From Blumeriella jaapii (lineage: Eukaryota > Ascomycota > Leotiomycetes > Helotiales > Drepanopezizaceae), in the NCBI GenBank assembly GCA_009599575.1, contig VWND01000007.1, positions 1,435,501 to 1,499,500 on the forward strand: DNA of 64,000 nucleotides, read 5' to 3'. Positions 43,841-53,372 of the stretch are shown one piece after another; within the stretch, counting starts at the first letter, position 1; each line of letters opens with the position of its first letter. The notes beneath the pieces are model-generated. The model saw nothing but the letters and a program-made list of their open reading frames with translations. It was not told the DNA's origin and made no database searches. The position numbers were made by a program, and so were the translations under genes.

Positions 43841-44342
43841 AAGAAAAAAGACGGGAAACTCACAGGAGATAGCCAACGCCAGCGATGACCGTGTCCAGGA
43901 GCGCGCGCACCGGGTCGACGGTGATCCTCCACGGCCGCCGCCCCGGCCCCCGCTTCTTCACGACCACCACGTCCTCCTCGCGCCCGTTCTCGGACAACAC
44001 CATGCGCTTGGCGTCCGAGTCCTGCGACAGGCGCTCCGACTTGGGCGGCTTGCCGGCCACCGTCACGTAGCGGCGCTGGAACTCGGCGTCCATCCAGGCC
44101 GTCTCCTGCCACTGCTTGGCGGCCAGCAGCGCGCGGAAGACGAGGCCGAGGAAGACGAGGAAGATGCAGGTCCCGGCGTAGCCGCCGGTGCTGCGGGGCG
44201 CCCACGAGGAGGAGTAGAGCGCCGTGCGGCTGCTCGTGAAGAAGGTCATGGACATCGACGACGCCGACATGTGCGAGGAGGAGGAGGAGGAGGAGGAGGA
44301 GGACCCCGAATCATCCATCCCGCCCATGTCCATGTGGTCCAT
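43648..44342 (-). CDS. Ctr-family copper transporter
   Basis: High-affinity copper(I) uptake across plasma or vacuolar membrane, as a trimer. Exon 1 44342-43864 and exon 2 43753-43648; 585 nt, 194 aa. The N-terminus is Met-rich (MDHMDMGGMDD, then MSASSMSM), typical copper-collecting motifs, with a run of ten serines. TM1 is GTCIFLVFLGLVFRALLAAKQ. A long charged cytosolic loop follows. TM2 ends with the selectivity motif MLAIM (MxxxM), then MNVGYF. TM3 carries GTFLG (GxxxG). The 110-bp intron (43754-43863; GTGAGT...TTAG) separates the two halves right before MLAIM and contains a run of about 31 T residues. The first ATG of the MDHMDM cluster is taken as start; the open frame continues upstream without a better start. 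Confidence 0.94.
43807..43838. repeat. A/T homopolymer of about 30 inside the copper transporter intron
   Basis: Plus-strand poly-A (poly-T on the coding strand) occupies about a quarter of the 110-bp intron, between donor and branch region. It may act as an extended polypyrimidine stretch. Confidence 0.9.
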
Positions 44343-46384
44343 GTTCGGTTCGGGCGGGTGCTGGGAGAGTGTATTGGTGGTTGGTGGTCTGGACTTTGCC
44401 TCGTGGATTGATGACGGTTCGTGACGACCGGACTCACAGAGTCGAGATGGTAGAACGTAAAGTATGCCAGGAAGGCAAGATGCGTGAGTAAGTTGTTTGT
44501 TTGTACGTGGACTTGGCTTCTGGTTAGAAGTACATATATACCTTAGGTTTATATGCATACAGCACTTGCACGTCGGTGCAGAGTCAATGGGAAATAAAAA
44601 GTGGGCCGGGTCTCAAAGCTTCTCAAGCTTTCCCAGCCGAGATTACCGCTGGGTGATGCGAAAGTTCTGCTTATTATATATATGTACAGTACTATGTGTT
44701 ATAGTACTGTGCTATAGTACTGTACATATGTACAGCATGTATGTCGAGCCAAGCCAGAGAGCCCGGGTGCGTGGGTTTGAGGCATTTGTGAGCCAGAATT
44801 GCCTTTTGCGGCTAAGTTGGCGACTCTGTTTTATGTACGTCTGTACAGCACAGTTAGGTATGTCTTCTCGGTCACGTATTCTCGTCAGTCTCGCGGCTTC
44901 ACATCGGCCTTCGTTACCTCCCGTGACCATCACCTGTCACCTATTGGAATTCACAGTACGTTGCACTTTTAGGACCTTTGGCGAAATCAGTTGGCGAGGA
45001 TGCGATCCGGCGGGAGGACATGGAATGCAGAGCAGGAGGATACGGGGTCTGCACCACCGTCTGTCGACTGCCCCTGGTTGCCTTTCTCGCTGCTACACCG
45101 AGCATCGTCCGACAAACTCACAGATCTCGCATGGCTCTACTGATGGGTCACTCGATAGACGATTCTCGTAGTCTTGATCCATGCAGGAGTGCCTCTCCTG
45201 AACGGGACCCATACGACTCTACGTGTCTGATCAAGATCGGGTTTGACACCATCTAGAAAAGTATGGCAGCTTCAACAGCTCTGCTCTGGAGAACCGTCAC
45301 CAAGCTTTACAGTGCGCAGCCAATCTCACCAGGTCTTCGGCGTTCAGTACTGTACAGTACATCTTCTCCTGGCACCCATGCCTCCATGTGACTGCGGTGC
45401 CAGACCTCAAGTCAGCCCGGCTTCTTTCCTTGGGCATTCTCTCAGAAGAAATGCCAACTCGGCCGGCCGCTAGTATTGTTGATGGTAGGATCAAGATCAG
45501 TGGAAGACCGCACGGCAGAACCATCATACCCCAACTTGCAGACGTGCCGCTGTGGAGGGGCTGGGATAATTTGCGAAAGGCAAGGGCTGCTATAAATGGC
45601 GATCTGCGCTCACGCGAAGACTTTCAGATATGCTTAAAATTAAGTTGAATCCGGTCGATGCAAAGTTCCTATGCAAAGTTCCTATCGCATCGGTAAGAGC
45701 ATCAAGGTAAGTTTTCATTTTCCCCTAGACATGGGCATTTTTAACACATGTGGACTTCGTAGTTCCAATCCTTCATCGTATGCTTCAGCCACAAAATGTT
45801 TCAGCGCCATCAAAAAGATTATGAACACAACAAGTAGGGCCTTGTTGAGAATTCGAACCTCGACGAGTGCCCTTGTAACGGTTCAGATCATAGCTCTACT
45901 TCCTTGTGAGCACTGTCGTTGCTTTGGAACTCTGGCAAGCTGGGTTTTCAGTCTCAGAAAACCAAGAATTTCTCGAGCAAAGGAGCTCCCGGCAAATTTT
46001 TCAATTATATCTGTCCAGAGCAGTTATCCCTCTCTTCGATTGTGGAACGTTTAAAGAGAAGTGTGGATTCCATGAATCCTAAATGTACCTCTTGGCTAAT
46101 TCAAACGCGTACCCACAGTTCATTTTCCCCCAAGCATGAGACAGATCACATTCGAGAATGGCGCGCGCCCTGTCATGAGGGTGACGCGTGCCATGAAACA
46201 CCTAACCGTCACGCAAGGAAGATAAGATTATGGCCATTCTCAACTTCTTCTCGAAATGGGTTGGATTTTTTTCTCATGCCCGCTCTCCATAAAGTCAATC
46301 TTTCCCTCTCTCATCTGCAAAGTGCGTTCTAAAGAGCAGAATCTCTTCCTCTTTCTTTCTCTAGATGTGTGCCAGGGAGTGAGC
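44343..46384. other. divergent spacer between copper transporter and acyltransferase genes
   Basis: TACTGTA palindromes occur at 44684-44740 and 45346-45361; the rest is unremarkable unique DNA. ORFs at 44497-45171, 45671-46054 and 45919-46332 (plus) lack recognisable features. Presumably both promoters lie here. Confidence 0.6.
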
Positions 46385-48016
46385 ATGGACGTCTTCCTTC
46401 AAAAAGTCACCCGAGCATGGGAGGACCGCCGTCTTCTCTTTGCGGAGCATTCACCGTCATCCTACCAACCCCTCACTGCCTCCGAGGAGCTCACGGCGCT
46501 CACCCCCTCTTCCAATCATCCAGAACCCCGTCCTGGGCCAACGACACCCTCGGGCGCGCTCAAAGAAGGGCATGCTAGTCTTCGAAGCAGCCTGGCCTGG
46601 CTCTCGAAGCAGCGGCCGCGCTCAACATGGCTGACGAAGCCAATATGCGCGACAATCGTCGTGCTGACCCCCAGCTGGTTTATGCGAGGCGAAGGCGACG
46701 CGAAGGAGTTACATGCGACGGCGTGGCTAGACGGGCTCCGAGGGGTTGCTTCCCTGCTGGTCGTTTTCCATCACTGTTCGGTTTTGTGGTACATGCCGCT
46801 CAATCGCGGCTGGCACAGCTCCCCCGCCGACGTCTCTCTCGTACAGCTTCCCATCATTCGACTCTTCTACTCCGGCCCCCCCATGGTAGCCATCTTCTTC
46901 ATCATATCCGGCTTCTCGCTCTCCTACAAAGCCCTCTCCCTCACACGGCACGGACGACACGAGATGCTGCTGGACTCCCTCTCCTCCTCGGTGCTGCGAC
47001 GAGGACTCAGATTGGTGCTCCCACCCGCCGTCGTCACCTTCTTCAGCATGTTGGCGACCTACTTGCAGCTCTACGGCACTGGCCCCGACGGCCGCGAGCC
47101 CCCCCAATCGCCGCACCTCTGGGAGCACCTGAAATCATGGTGGCGCAGCGTCTTCGAGCTGGCCGACCCCTTCCGGCCCCTCTTGTTCCCGGGGGCCTAC
47201 CTGCCCACCTACGATCGGAACCTCTGGACCATACCCGTCGAGCTCCACGGCTCCATGGTCATCTTCGTCACCCTGCTCGGCCTCGCGCGGGTCCGGGGAC
47301 GGTACCGCATGGGCCTGCTCTGCGGCCTCGTGCTCTACGCGATCTGCTACTTCCATCTGCACATCTTCCTCTTCCTGTCTGGCGTCGTGCTCGCCGAGCT
47401 CCACCACGCGCGCGTCTCGCCGCCGGGCCGCGTCGCGGACGGCGGTGGGCGAGGAGAGATCTCCGATCTCTCCTCGCCCGCTCCGCCGGCGGCCTCCCGC
47501 CGCCGCTGCACGGCCACGCAGCTCTTCTGGCTGCTCCACCTCCTGGCCGCGCTCTGGATGCTGAGCATGCCATCCATCGAGGACGGGGCGGGCGAGTCCC
47601 CCGGGTACATGCTCCTCGCCTCCTGCATCCCGGCGTCCTACCAGGGCAAGGCCGGGCTGCAAGACACGTTCTGGGTCAACATCGGTGCCGTGTACCTGGT
47701 CCTCGTTCTCGAATGCGCGCCCTTCTTGCGCGCCGTCTTCACGACCCGGATCGCGCAGTATCTGGGCCGGATCAGCTTCGCGCTGTACATCTGTCACGGC
47801 ACGCTCCTGTACACGCTGGGCTGGCACGTGAGCGCGCGCGCGCTGGCCCGGACGGGCGCGGGAGGGGAATGGGGGAAGGCCGCGGGCGTGGGGGCGACGG
47901 TGAGCGTCGTGTTCCCGTTGCTGTTCTGGATGTCGGATGTGGTGGCGCGGCACGTCGATGCGCGGAGCGTGAGGTGGGCGCGCTGGCTCCAGGGGCGCAT
48001 CTCGGTGGGGACGTGA
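46385..48016 (+). CDS. acyltransferase-3 family membrane enzyme
   Basis: Integral-membrane O-acyltransferase of the OafA/YrhL (acyltransferase 3) family, which moves acyl groups to sugars or other small acceptors; the substrate is unknown. One exon, 543 aa. I start at the ATG at 46385, giving MDVFLQKVTRAW, because the upstream extension of the frame is poor. Residues 1-95 are cytosolic and proline-rich. The domain starts at WLDGLRGVASLLVVFHHCSVLW (near residue 120), where the double His is the family's likely catalytic motif, and continues through the conserved SGPPMVAIFFIISGFSLSY, LWTIPVELHGSM (family WTL/I-xxE motif), LFLSGVVLAEL and YLGRISFALYICHG. About ten TM segments. Codon usage is strongly GC-rich, which opens long shadow frames on both strands. 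Confidence 0.9.
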   Translation: MDVFLQKVTRAWEDRRLLFAEHSPSSYQPLTASEELTALTPSSNHPEPRPGPTTPSGALKEGHASLRSSLAWLSKQRPRSTWLTKPICATIVVLTPSWFMRGEGDAKELHATAWLDGLRGVASLLVVFHHCSVLWYMPLNRGWHSSPADVSLVQLPIIRLFYSGPPMVAIFFIISGFSLSYKALSLTRHGRHEMLLDSLSSSVLRRGLRLVLPPAVVTFFSMLATYLQLYGTGPDGREPPQSPHLWEHLKSWWRSVFELADPFRPLLFPGAYLPTYDRNLWTIPVELHGSMVIFVTLLGLARVRGRYRMGLLCGLVLYAICYFHLHIFLFLSGVVLAELHHARVSPPGRVADGGGRGEISDLSSPAPPAASRRRCTATQLFWLLHLLAALWMLSMPSIEDGAGESPGYMLLASCIPASYQGKAGLQDTFWVNIGAVYLVLVLECAPFLRAVFTTRIAQYLGRISFALYICHGTLLYTLGWHVSARALARTGAGGEWGKAAGVGATVSVVFPLLFWMSDVVARHVDARSVRWARWLQGRISVGT

Positions 48017-48862
48017 GGCTCGCGTGTGCTCCGTGGGCGTCCCGACCTGTCTTGTTGATGGGCGTGCACCCGCCGCGAACGTCCCGACGACGTCTTTCCC
48101 AGCGCGTCCCACCTCTCACCTCACCGTCTCGGCTTCACGCGCATCGCATCACCCGTGGCACGGCGTGAAGCTGCCACGGGGCCCTCCTCGTCTCCGCCGC
48201 AGAATCGGGGGCTTCCCTCGGATCCGGGCGCGCCCGTTCGTGCTCCGGCCCAGATGGGCGGCGGTGATGGGCATGTGCCGGGTTGAGGTTGATCGGTCGC
48301 ACGTCCTGTCCTGCGCTACTGAACGGTCCTGTCCAGTCAGCTGTACCGTGCCATGTCGGTGTGTGAAGACGAAAGTGCGTAGCGTGTGTATGTGTGTATA
48401 TATGTGTGTCTTTATATGTGGATTTATACGTGGATTTATATGTCTATTTCTGCACCCTACTAGCCGGACCCTGGCTGTGTCCCGCTCGTTACACGGTCCA
48501 CGGTCCACGCACGCTGCCTGCCACTACTGTCCTGTCCTGTCCTGTCCTGCACTGCACTGCACTGCACGGCAGCATGGCCACTCGTGACAGGGCGCCGCGG
48601 CTCGGGGCTTTTCCCACTCGCCTGGGACTCGACGTCTGGACTTTCATGTGGCCCCAGGCCCAGGCCGGGGTGCGCGGATGCACCCAGTTAGTTGTCCTGT
48701 CCTGTGCAGTATGTGTATGTGTGTACCGTACGGTCGGTGGTGGGGTCTGAGACGACCCTCCGGCTGGCTCGGGGGCACTCGATCTCGACCGCGTCTTGGG
48801 GCGGCCGCCGAAGCTTCGTTGCTTGCATTTGCAGTGCGGTACTGTACCGTGCTATACTCCTG

Positions 48863-48945
48863 TATGGTATGGTATGGTATGGTATGGTATGGTATGGTAT
48901 GGTATGGTATGGTATGGTATGGTATGGTATGGTATTGTACTGTAT
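48863..48945. repeat. (GGTAT)n pentamer array
   Basis: About 14 perfect ATGGT/GGTAT units, then GTATTGTACTGTATGG variants to about 48985. Produces WYGMVWYGM and YHTIPYHTI pseudo-ORFs. Confidence 0.96.
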
Positions 48946-49100
48946 GGTATTGTATTGTATGGTACGGTACGGTACGGTACTGTCCGTACAGCGACAAAGA
49001 GTTTGGAGAAGCGAAAATTAAGCAATTGATCGGTGTAGGACGCGGCCTCGGAACGGCCTGTTCTGATGGGCCGTGTTAAGCTTATTTGTATATGTTTGCT

Positions 49101-49168
49101 ACAGTATGTACAGTATGTACAGTATGTACAGTATGTACAGTATGTACAGTATGTACAGTATGTACAGT
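49101..49168. repeat. 9-bp tandem array (ACAGTATGT)n
   Basis: About seven perfect copies, followed directly by the palindromic AGTACAGTACTGTACAGTAC. A third independent tandem amplification of the same TACAGTA core. Confidence 0.96.
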
Positions 49169-49941
49169 AGTACAGTACTGTACAGTACTGTACCTCCCTC
49201 TCTCTACACATACACACCATACACCCACCACGCCCGCCATGGCGGCTAGACAAGTCCCGGAGGACGGCGATGGGCACAGAAGAAAAAGGAAAATCGCGGT
49301 CGCTCGCCCACGGCGGCATACCGATACCTACCTACGGTACGTACGTACGTACTTACGGGCCGTGTGGCTCGTCCAGTATGTAGGGGTCGCACTGCCGCCC
49401 GACCCTCCCACACGTCTCCATCTCATCCTCACCGGTCCATGTTCGCCGCCGACGACGACGACGACCGACCTGACCTGGGTTGGTGCAGAGGGAATCAAAT
49501 CAGGTGACGTCGAAGCAGCCGCAGAAGCCGCCCGTCTGCCCGTCTGCCCGTCCGCCCCGCCCGAGTCATGGCCCCCCCCCCGTGCTTTTCTAGCGTAGCC
49601 ATCAAGGTGTCGCGAGGTCGCGGTGTCGAGGTGTCGTCGACCTTGGCCGCCAGCAGGAACGAACGAATGAAAGCCGGCCCTCGCGCCTTCTTCGCATCGT
49701 CGTCGTCTTCCTGCTGAAAATGGTCGCGCTTAGCGTTGGCAATGCCGCCCGGCGCCGATATAAATGATCCTGGGTCGCCCGCCGGGTCGCCGGGCGAGGG
49801 CGCCTCAACCCAGACCTCTCCATCCAGACTTCTCCAGACCTCTCCAGACCTCACCTCACCTCTCCTCTCCTCACCTCTCCTCGCCTCTCCTCGCCTCTCC
49901 TCGCCTCTCCCCTCCTCGCCGTCCTCTCCAGCCCCGGAGAC

Positions 49942-51194
49942 ATGTCGGCCGCGTTCGATCCGACGAGGGTCAACCTCGACGAGGTCGACCCGACCCAGAT
50001 CATCTGCTATCTGGAGCGGAGCGAGAACGACTACGACGGCCGGATGGGAGCCCGCATCTCGGCCATCTTCGTCATCTTGATCGTGTCGTCGGCCGCCACC
50101 TTCTTCCCCGTCGTCGCGGCGAGGGTGCGCTGGCTCCGGATCAACATCTACGTCTACCTCTTCGCGCGCTACTTCGGCGCGGGCGTCATCGTGGCCACGG
50201 CCTTCATCCAGTGCGTTGCGTTGCGCCCCCGCCCCCTTCTCCTCTCCTGTCCCTCCCCGTCCCGACTCCAGGCTGACGCATCGCCAGTCTGCTCGACCCG
50301 GCCTATGAGGAGATCGGCCCCAGCTCGTGTGTCGGGAGGACGGGCCACTGGGCCGACTATTCCTGGTGTCCGGCCATCGTGCTGACCTCCATCACCGTCA
50401 TCTTCCTCATGGACTTTGGCGCCGAGCAGTACGTGGACCGCAAATACGGGCTCGCCCACGGCCCCAACGTCGAGAGCCTCATCACGGACCGGCCGGGGTC
50501 CAGCACGGAAGGCGCCCATGCTCGCCCGGACGAGGAGCGCGCGCAGTCCATCACCCACACCCAGATGCACTCGGGCGACCAGGACGAGGCCCTGCACGAC
50601 CGCATCTCGGGCGCGCAGGGTCTGCGAGACGTCTCCAAGAGCGACACGGATGATTCGGAGAAGGCCTCGCGCACCTTGACGGTCGCGGCGCTCGAAGAGC
50701 GCTCCTTCCGTCAACAGATCGCCGCCTTTCTCATCCTCGAGTTCGGCGTCATCTTCCACTCGGTCATCATCGGGCTCAATCTGGGCACGACGGGCGAGGA
50801 GTTCAGCACGCTGTACCCCGTCCTCGTCTTCCACCAGTCCTTCGAAGGGCTCGGCATTGGCGCCCGCATGTCCGCCATCCCGTTCCCCCCGCGTCTCTCC
50901 TGGCTGCCCTGGGTCCTGTGCGCGTGCTACGGCCTCACGACGCCCATCGCCATCGCCATCGGCTTGGGCCTGCGCAACACGTACAATGCCGGCAGCTTCA
51001 CGGCGAACCTGATCAGCGGCGTGCTGGATGCCGTCTCGGCCGGCATCCTCATCTACACGGGGCTGGTGGAGCTGCTTGCGCGCGACTTTCTCTTCAACCC
51101 GGAGCTGACGCGGAGCTCGCGCAGATTGACCTTCATGATGGCTAGCGTGCTGCTGGGTATGCTGATGATGTCTTTGCTGGGCAAGTGGGCGTGA
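49942..51194 (+). CDS. ZIP-family zinc transporter (Zrt1/2-like)
   Basis: Plasma-membrane importer of zinc or related divalent metals. Exon 1 49942-50210, intron 50211-50287 (77 bp, GTGCGT...CAG), exon 2 50288-51194; 1176 nt, 391 aa. Exon 1 gives MSAAFDPTRVNLDEVDP, TM1 and TM2 and ends in ATAFI; the splice completes His (CA|T) of HLLDPAYEEIGPSSCVG, typical of fungal Zrt proteins. The variable cytosolic loop between TM3 and TM4 holds scattered His/Asp (THTQMHSGDQDEALHD), weaker than a classic His-rich loop. TM4 carries HSVIIGLNLGTT and TM5 HQSFEGLGIGARM, the two metal-binding helices. It ends in MMSLLGKWA as usual for the family. A zinc-responsive element is not obvious upstream. Confidence 0.95.
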
Positions 51195-52300
51195 GGTCTC
51201 GGTCTCGGTCTCGGTGGGCTCGCCCTGGTATTGGATGTAGTTGTGTTTTTCCATCTCATGAGGCTATCTCGTTTGGAATTTGTGGATAGTGGAATAGACG
51301 TGTAATTAATGACTGCCCGGAAGCTGGTTCACGACAAGGAGGCGCACGGAACAGGGTTTTCGTCCGAGAAGTGAAGCGGATCCAAGGTTCTGGCGACGTG
51401 GGGGGAGGGTGGGGTGGGGCGCTTCTAGCGGTGGCGCAGGTGACATGTAGATGTGCCTTTCTCGTCCTTGGGTCTGGACCGCGAGGATGGAAGCGAGGTC
51501 GCTTGAACTGGAAATGGTGGACATACTGTACAGCCATGCAACATGTTCCCCGCTGATTTTTCTTTTCCTTTTCTGTACAGGGGTCGCCCACTTGCCTTCT
51601 ACTGTATGTATCTCAAGTCCTTTCTTAATGTTTATGTTTACCTTGTGCAGCGTGTGCTTCGTGTATCTAGATCTGGCATTCCCTTAGTGGTAAAAGTCGC
51701 ATGCCGTCTGCATGTATGTATGTATGTACAGTATATCTGTACCCCGTTTCGGACCTCTCTCTCTCTCTATCCCGTCCAGCGAGCGAGCGAGCGGGCCAGG
51801 TAAGGTATAGGTATAGGTAAAGTAAGATAAGAAAGATAAGAAAGATAAGATAGTGTGAGTAAGCCAGTGAGCCGTAGGTTAGGTAGGTAGGTAGGTAGGT
51901 AGGTAGGTAGGTAGGTGGGTAGGTAGGTAGCACGAGTAGGGGGTTTTTGGTTATCGACTGTGTTGTATTGTATTGTATCTGTATGTATTGTATTGTATTG
52001 TATTGTATGCATACTGTATGTGTGTATGTACGGTATGTACGGTATGTATGTACGGTATGTGTGTACGGTATGTGCATAATGTACGGTATGTGCAGACTGC
52101 TATATGTACGGTATGTGCATACTGTACTGTATATGCATACTGTATGTACTGTACTGTACTGTACTGTACATGCAAGCAAGGCCCGGGGAAGTAAAATATC
52201 CCTGCGTGGATGGAATTGGGAGAACTGTATGTATGTATGTACTGTGCTGTGTGTGTGTGTGCTGTGTGTGCTGTACGTAGATATATAGGTACTGTGTGTA
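51195..52300. other. spacer downstream of the ZIP gene with microsatellites
   Basis: AGGT tetramers (51880-51928), TTGTA units (51963-52010), GTACGGTATGT units (52024-52130) and a TACTGTACTGTAC run (52148-52170). It ends in a TA dinucleotide at the border of the AT-rich element. No gene. Confidence 0.75.
51880..51928. repeat. (AGGT)n tetramer array
   Basis: About eleven units, one changed to GGGT. Confidence 0.93.
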
Positions 52301-52938
52301 CCTTACCGGAACACGCTGGGTTTGCATAAATCGTATAGAAACGGTTTAATATTTTTAAACCGTGTAGTAATCGTGTAGGATTTTTAAACCGTGTAGAATA
52401 CGTTTAGCGAAGGTTTGAAACATGCTTTATTACATGCCTGAGGCATATACTACCAAAGCTCCACTCAGGCCCCACAGCCCCACATACTTTTCATATGCCT
52501 AAGGCAAAAGACCTATATAAATAAGGCCTAAAGATCACGTGAATACACGTGATAGCGTAGCTGCGCTAAGTCTACGCTAAACTGCAAACTTGAATATTTA
52601 AGTTTTTTACTTCCGATAGCTAACGACCAAACTCTATCGCAATACAATACACAATTGTTACAACGTTTCAACTTCGTACTTATTTTATACAAACTTTTTT
52701 GATAAAACTAATAGTTTGTCAATTCGGCGGCGTTAATCAGGTATTTTCTTTTTTCTTTCAATAACGTTTTTCGCTAACTTATAGTATTTTTGTACGTTCG
52801 CTATTTGTTTTCCAGCTTACGTATCGTTACACGATATGTTTTTGTAACTCGAGTAAGTTGAAAATAACCTGCTATTCATTTGAGATATTATACTAATTAT
52901 TAAATTTACAATTATTAAGTTTTTCAATCGGTTATAAC

Positions 52939-53039
52939 GACAGGCGCAGAAGGGCGACAGGCGCAGAAGGGCGGGGGGGTGACAGGCGCAGAAGGGCGGG
53001 GGTGACAGGCGCAAAAGGGCGGGGGGCGACAGGCGCAAA
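52939..53039. repeat. GACAGGCGCAGAAGGGCG tandem repeats inside the AT-rich element
   Basis: Five copies of GACAGGCGCA(G/A)A, four of them followed by AGGGCG with a variable G run, a GC-rich block in otherwise AT-rich DNA. Confidence 0.9.
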
Positions 53040-53135
53040 GTGAAAGTGGACGGAAATAAGGCCTAGTCCCGATTAGTAATAGTATATAAAACGAAATAGA
53101 GCGCACCGCCACAAATATATACTAGCGTTTACCCC

Positions 53136-53203
53136 CTGCTTTTTACCCCTTACTAGCTTCATGCACCCCCCTACTAGCTGTATGCAGCCCCCTGCTAGCT
53201 GTT
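53136..53203. repeat. TACTAGCTGTATGCACCCCC tandem repeats inside the AT-rich element
   Basis: Three copies of an approximately 22-bp unit (C-run, T(A/G)CTAGCT, TATGCA) with modest divergence. Confidence 0.85.
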
Positions 53204-53372
53204 TTAATAAAATGCGTTCTAAACGGTTTCTACACGGTTTTCTACACGGTTTAAAATTTCTACACGGTTTAAAAATTATAAACCGAGCTGTGATCATTGA
53301 TACCTGCCAACGGTTTATTTTCACTATACGATTGTTACACGGTTTATAGAAACCCAGCATTCTCCTCTAAGG

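Larger units (their letters stand above)
48017..49941. other. repeat-rich spacer upstream of the ZIP transporter
   Basis: Holds CCTGT and CACTG pentamers (48528-48568), the GGTAT array, the ACAGTATGT array, a CGTACGTACGTAC run near 49335 and pyrimidine-rich TCTCC repeats (49855-49930) directly before the start codon. No gene is recognisable. Confidence 0.7.
52301..53372. mobile_element. AT-rich candidate non-autonomous DNA transposon with (sub)terminal inverted repeats
   Basis: A 1072-bp island much richer in AT than its surroundings. Its ends are imperfect inverted repeats: left CCTTACCGGAACACGCTGGG then TTT, right the reverse complement of CCTTAGAGGAGAATGCTGGG then TTT, and partial similarity continues for about 45 bp. 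Both borders are flanked by TA (52299-52300, 53373-53374). Inside each end the 11-mer AAACCGTGTAG recurs: twice on the left (52357-52397) in one orientation, and at least three times on the right (53230-53275) in the opposite one. The middle holds no ORF over about 75 codons, but contains two small tandem arrays, CACGTG palindromes, TGCCTGAGGCA/TGCCTAAGGCA palindromes and TATATAAATA near 52514. The TA duplication is compatible with Tc1/mariner-like insertion, but I recognise no family and see no transposase. Boundaries are inferred from one copy only. Confidence 0.65.

Noticed and set aside
44343..44558. N-terminal extension of the copper transporter frame up to 44558
   Set aside because: The extension has no family similarity; the MDHMDM start gives the typical Met-rich N-terminus.
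46627..48168. A 513-codon plus-strand frame and a 325-codon minus-strand frame over the acyltransferase gene
   Set aside because: Shadow frames kept open by GC-rich codon usage; the acyltransferase frame has all the conserved motifs.
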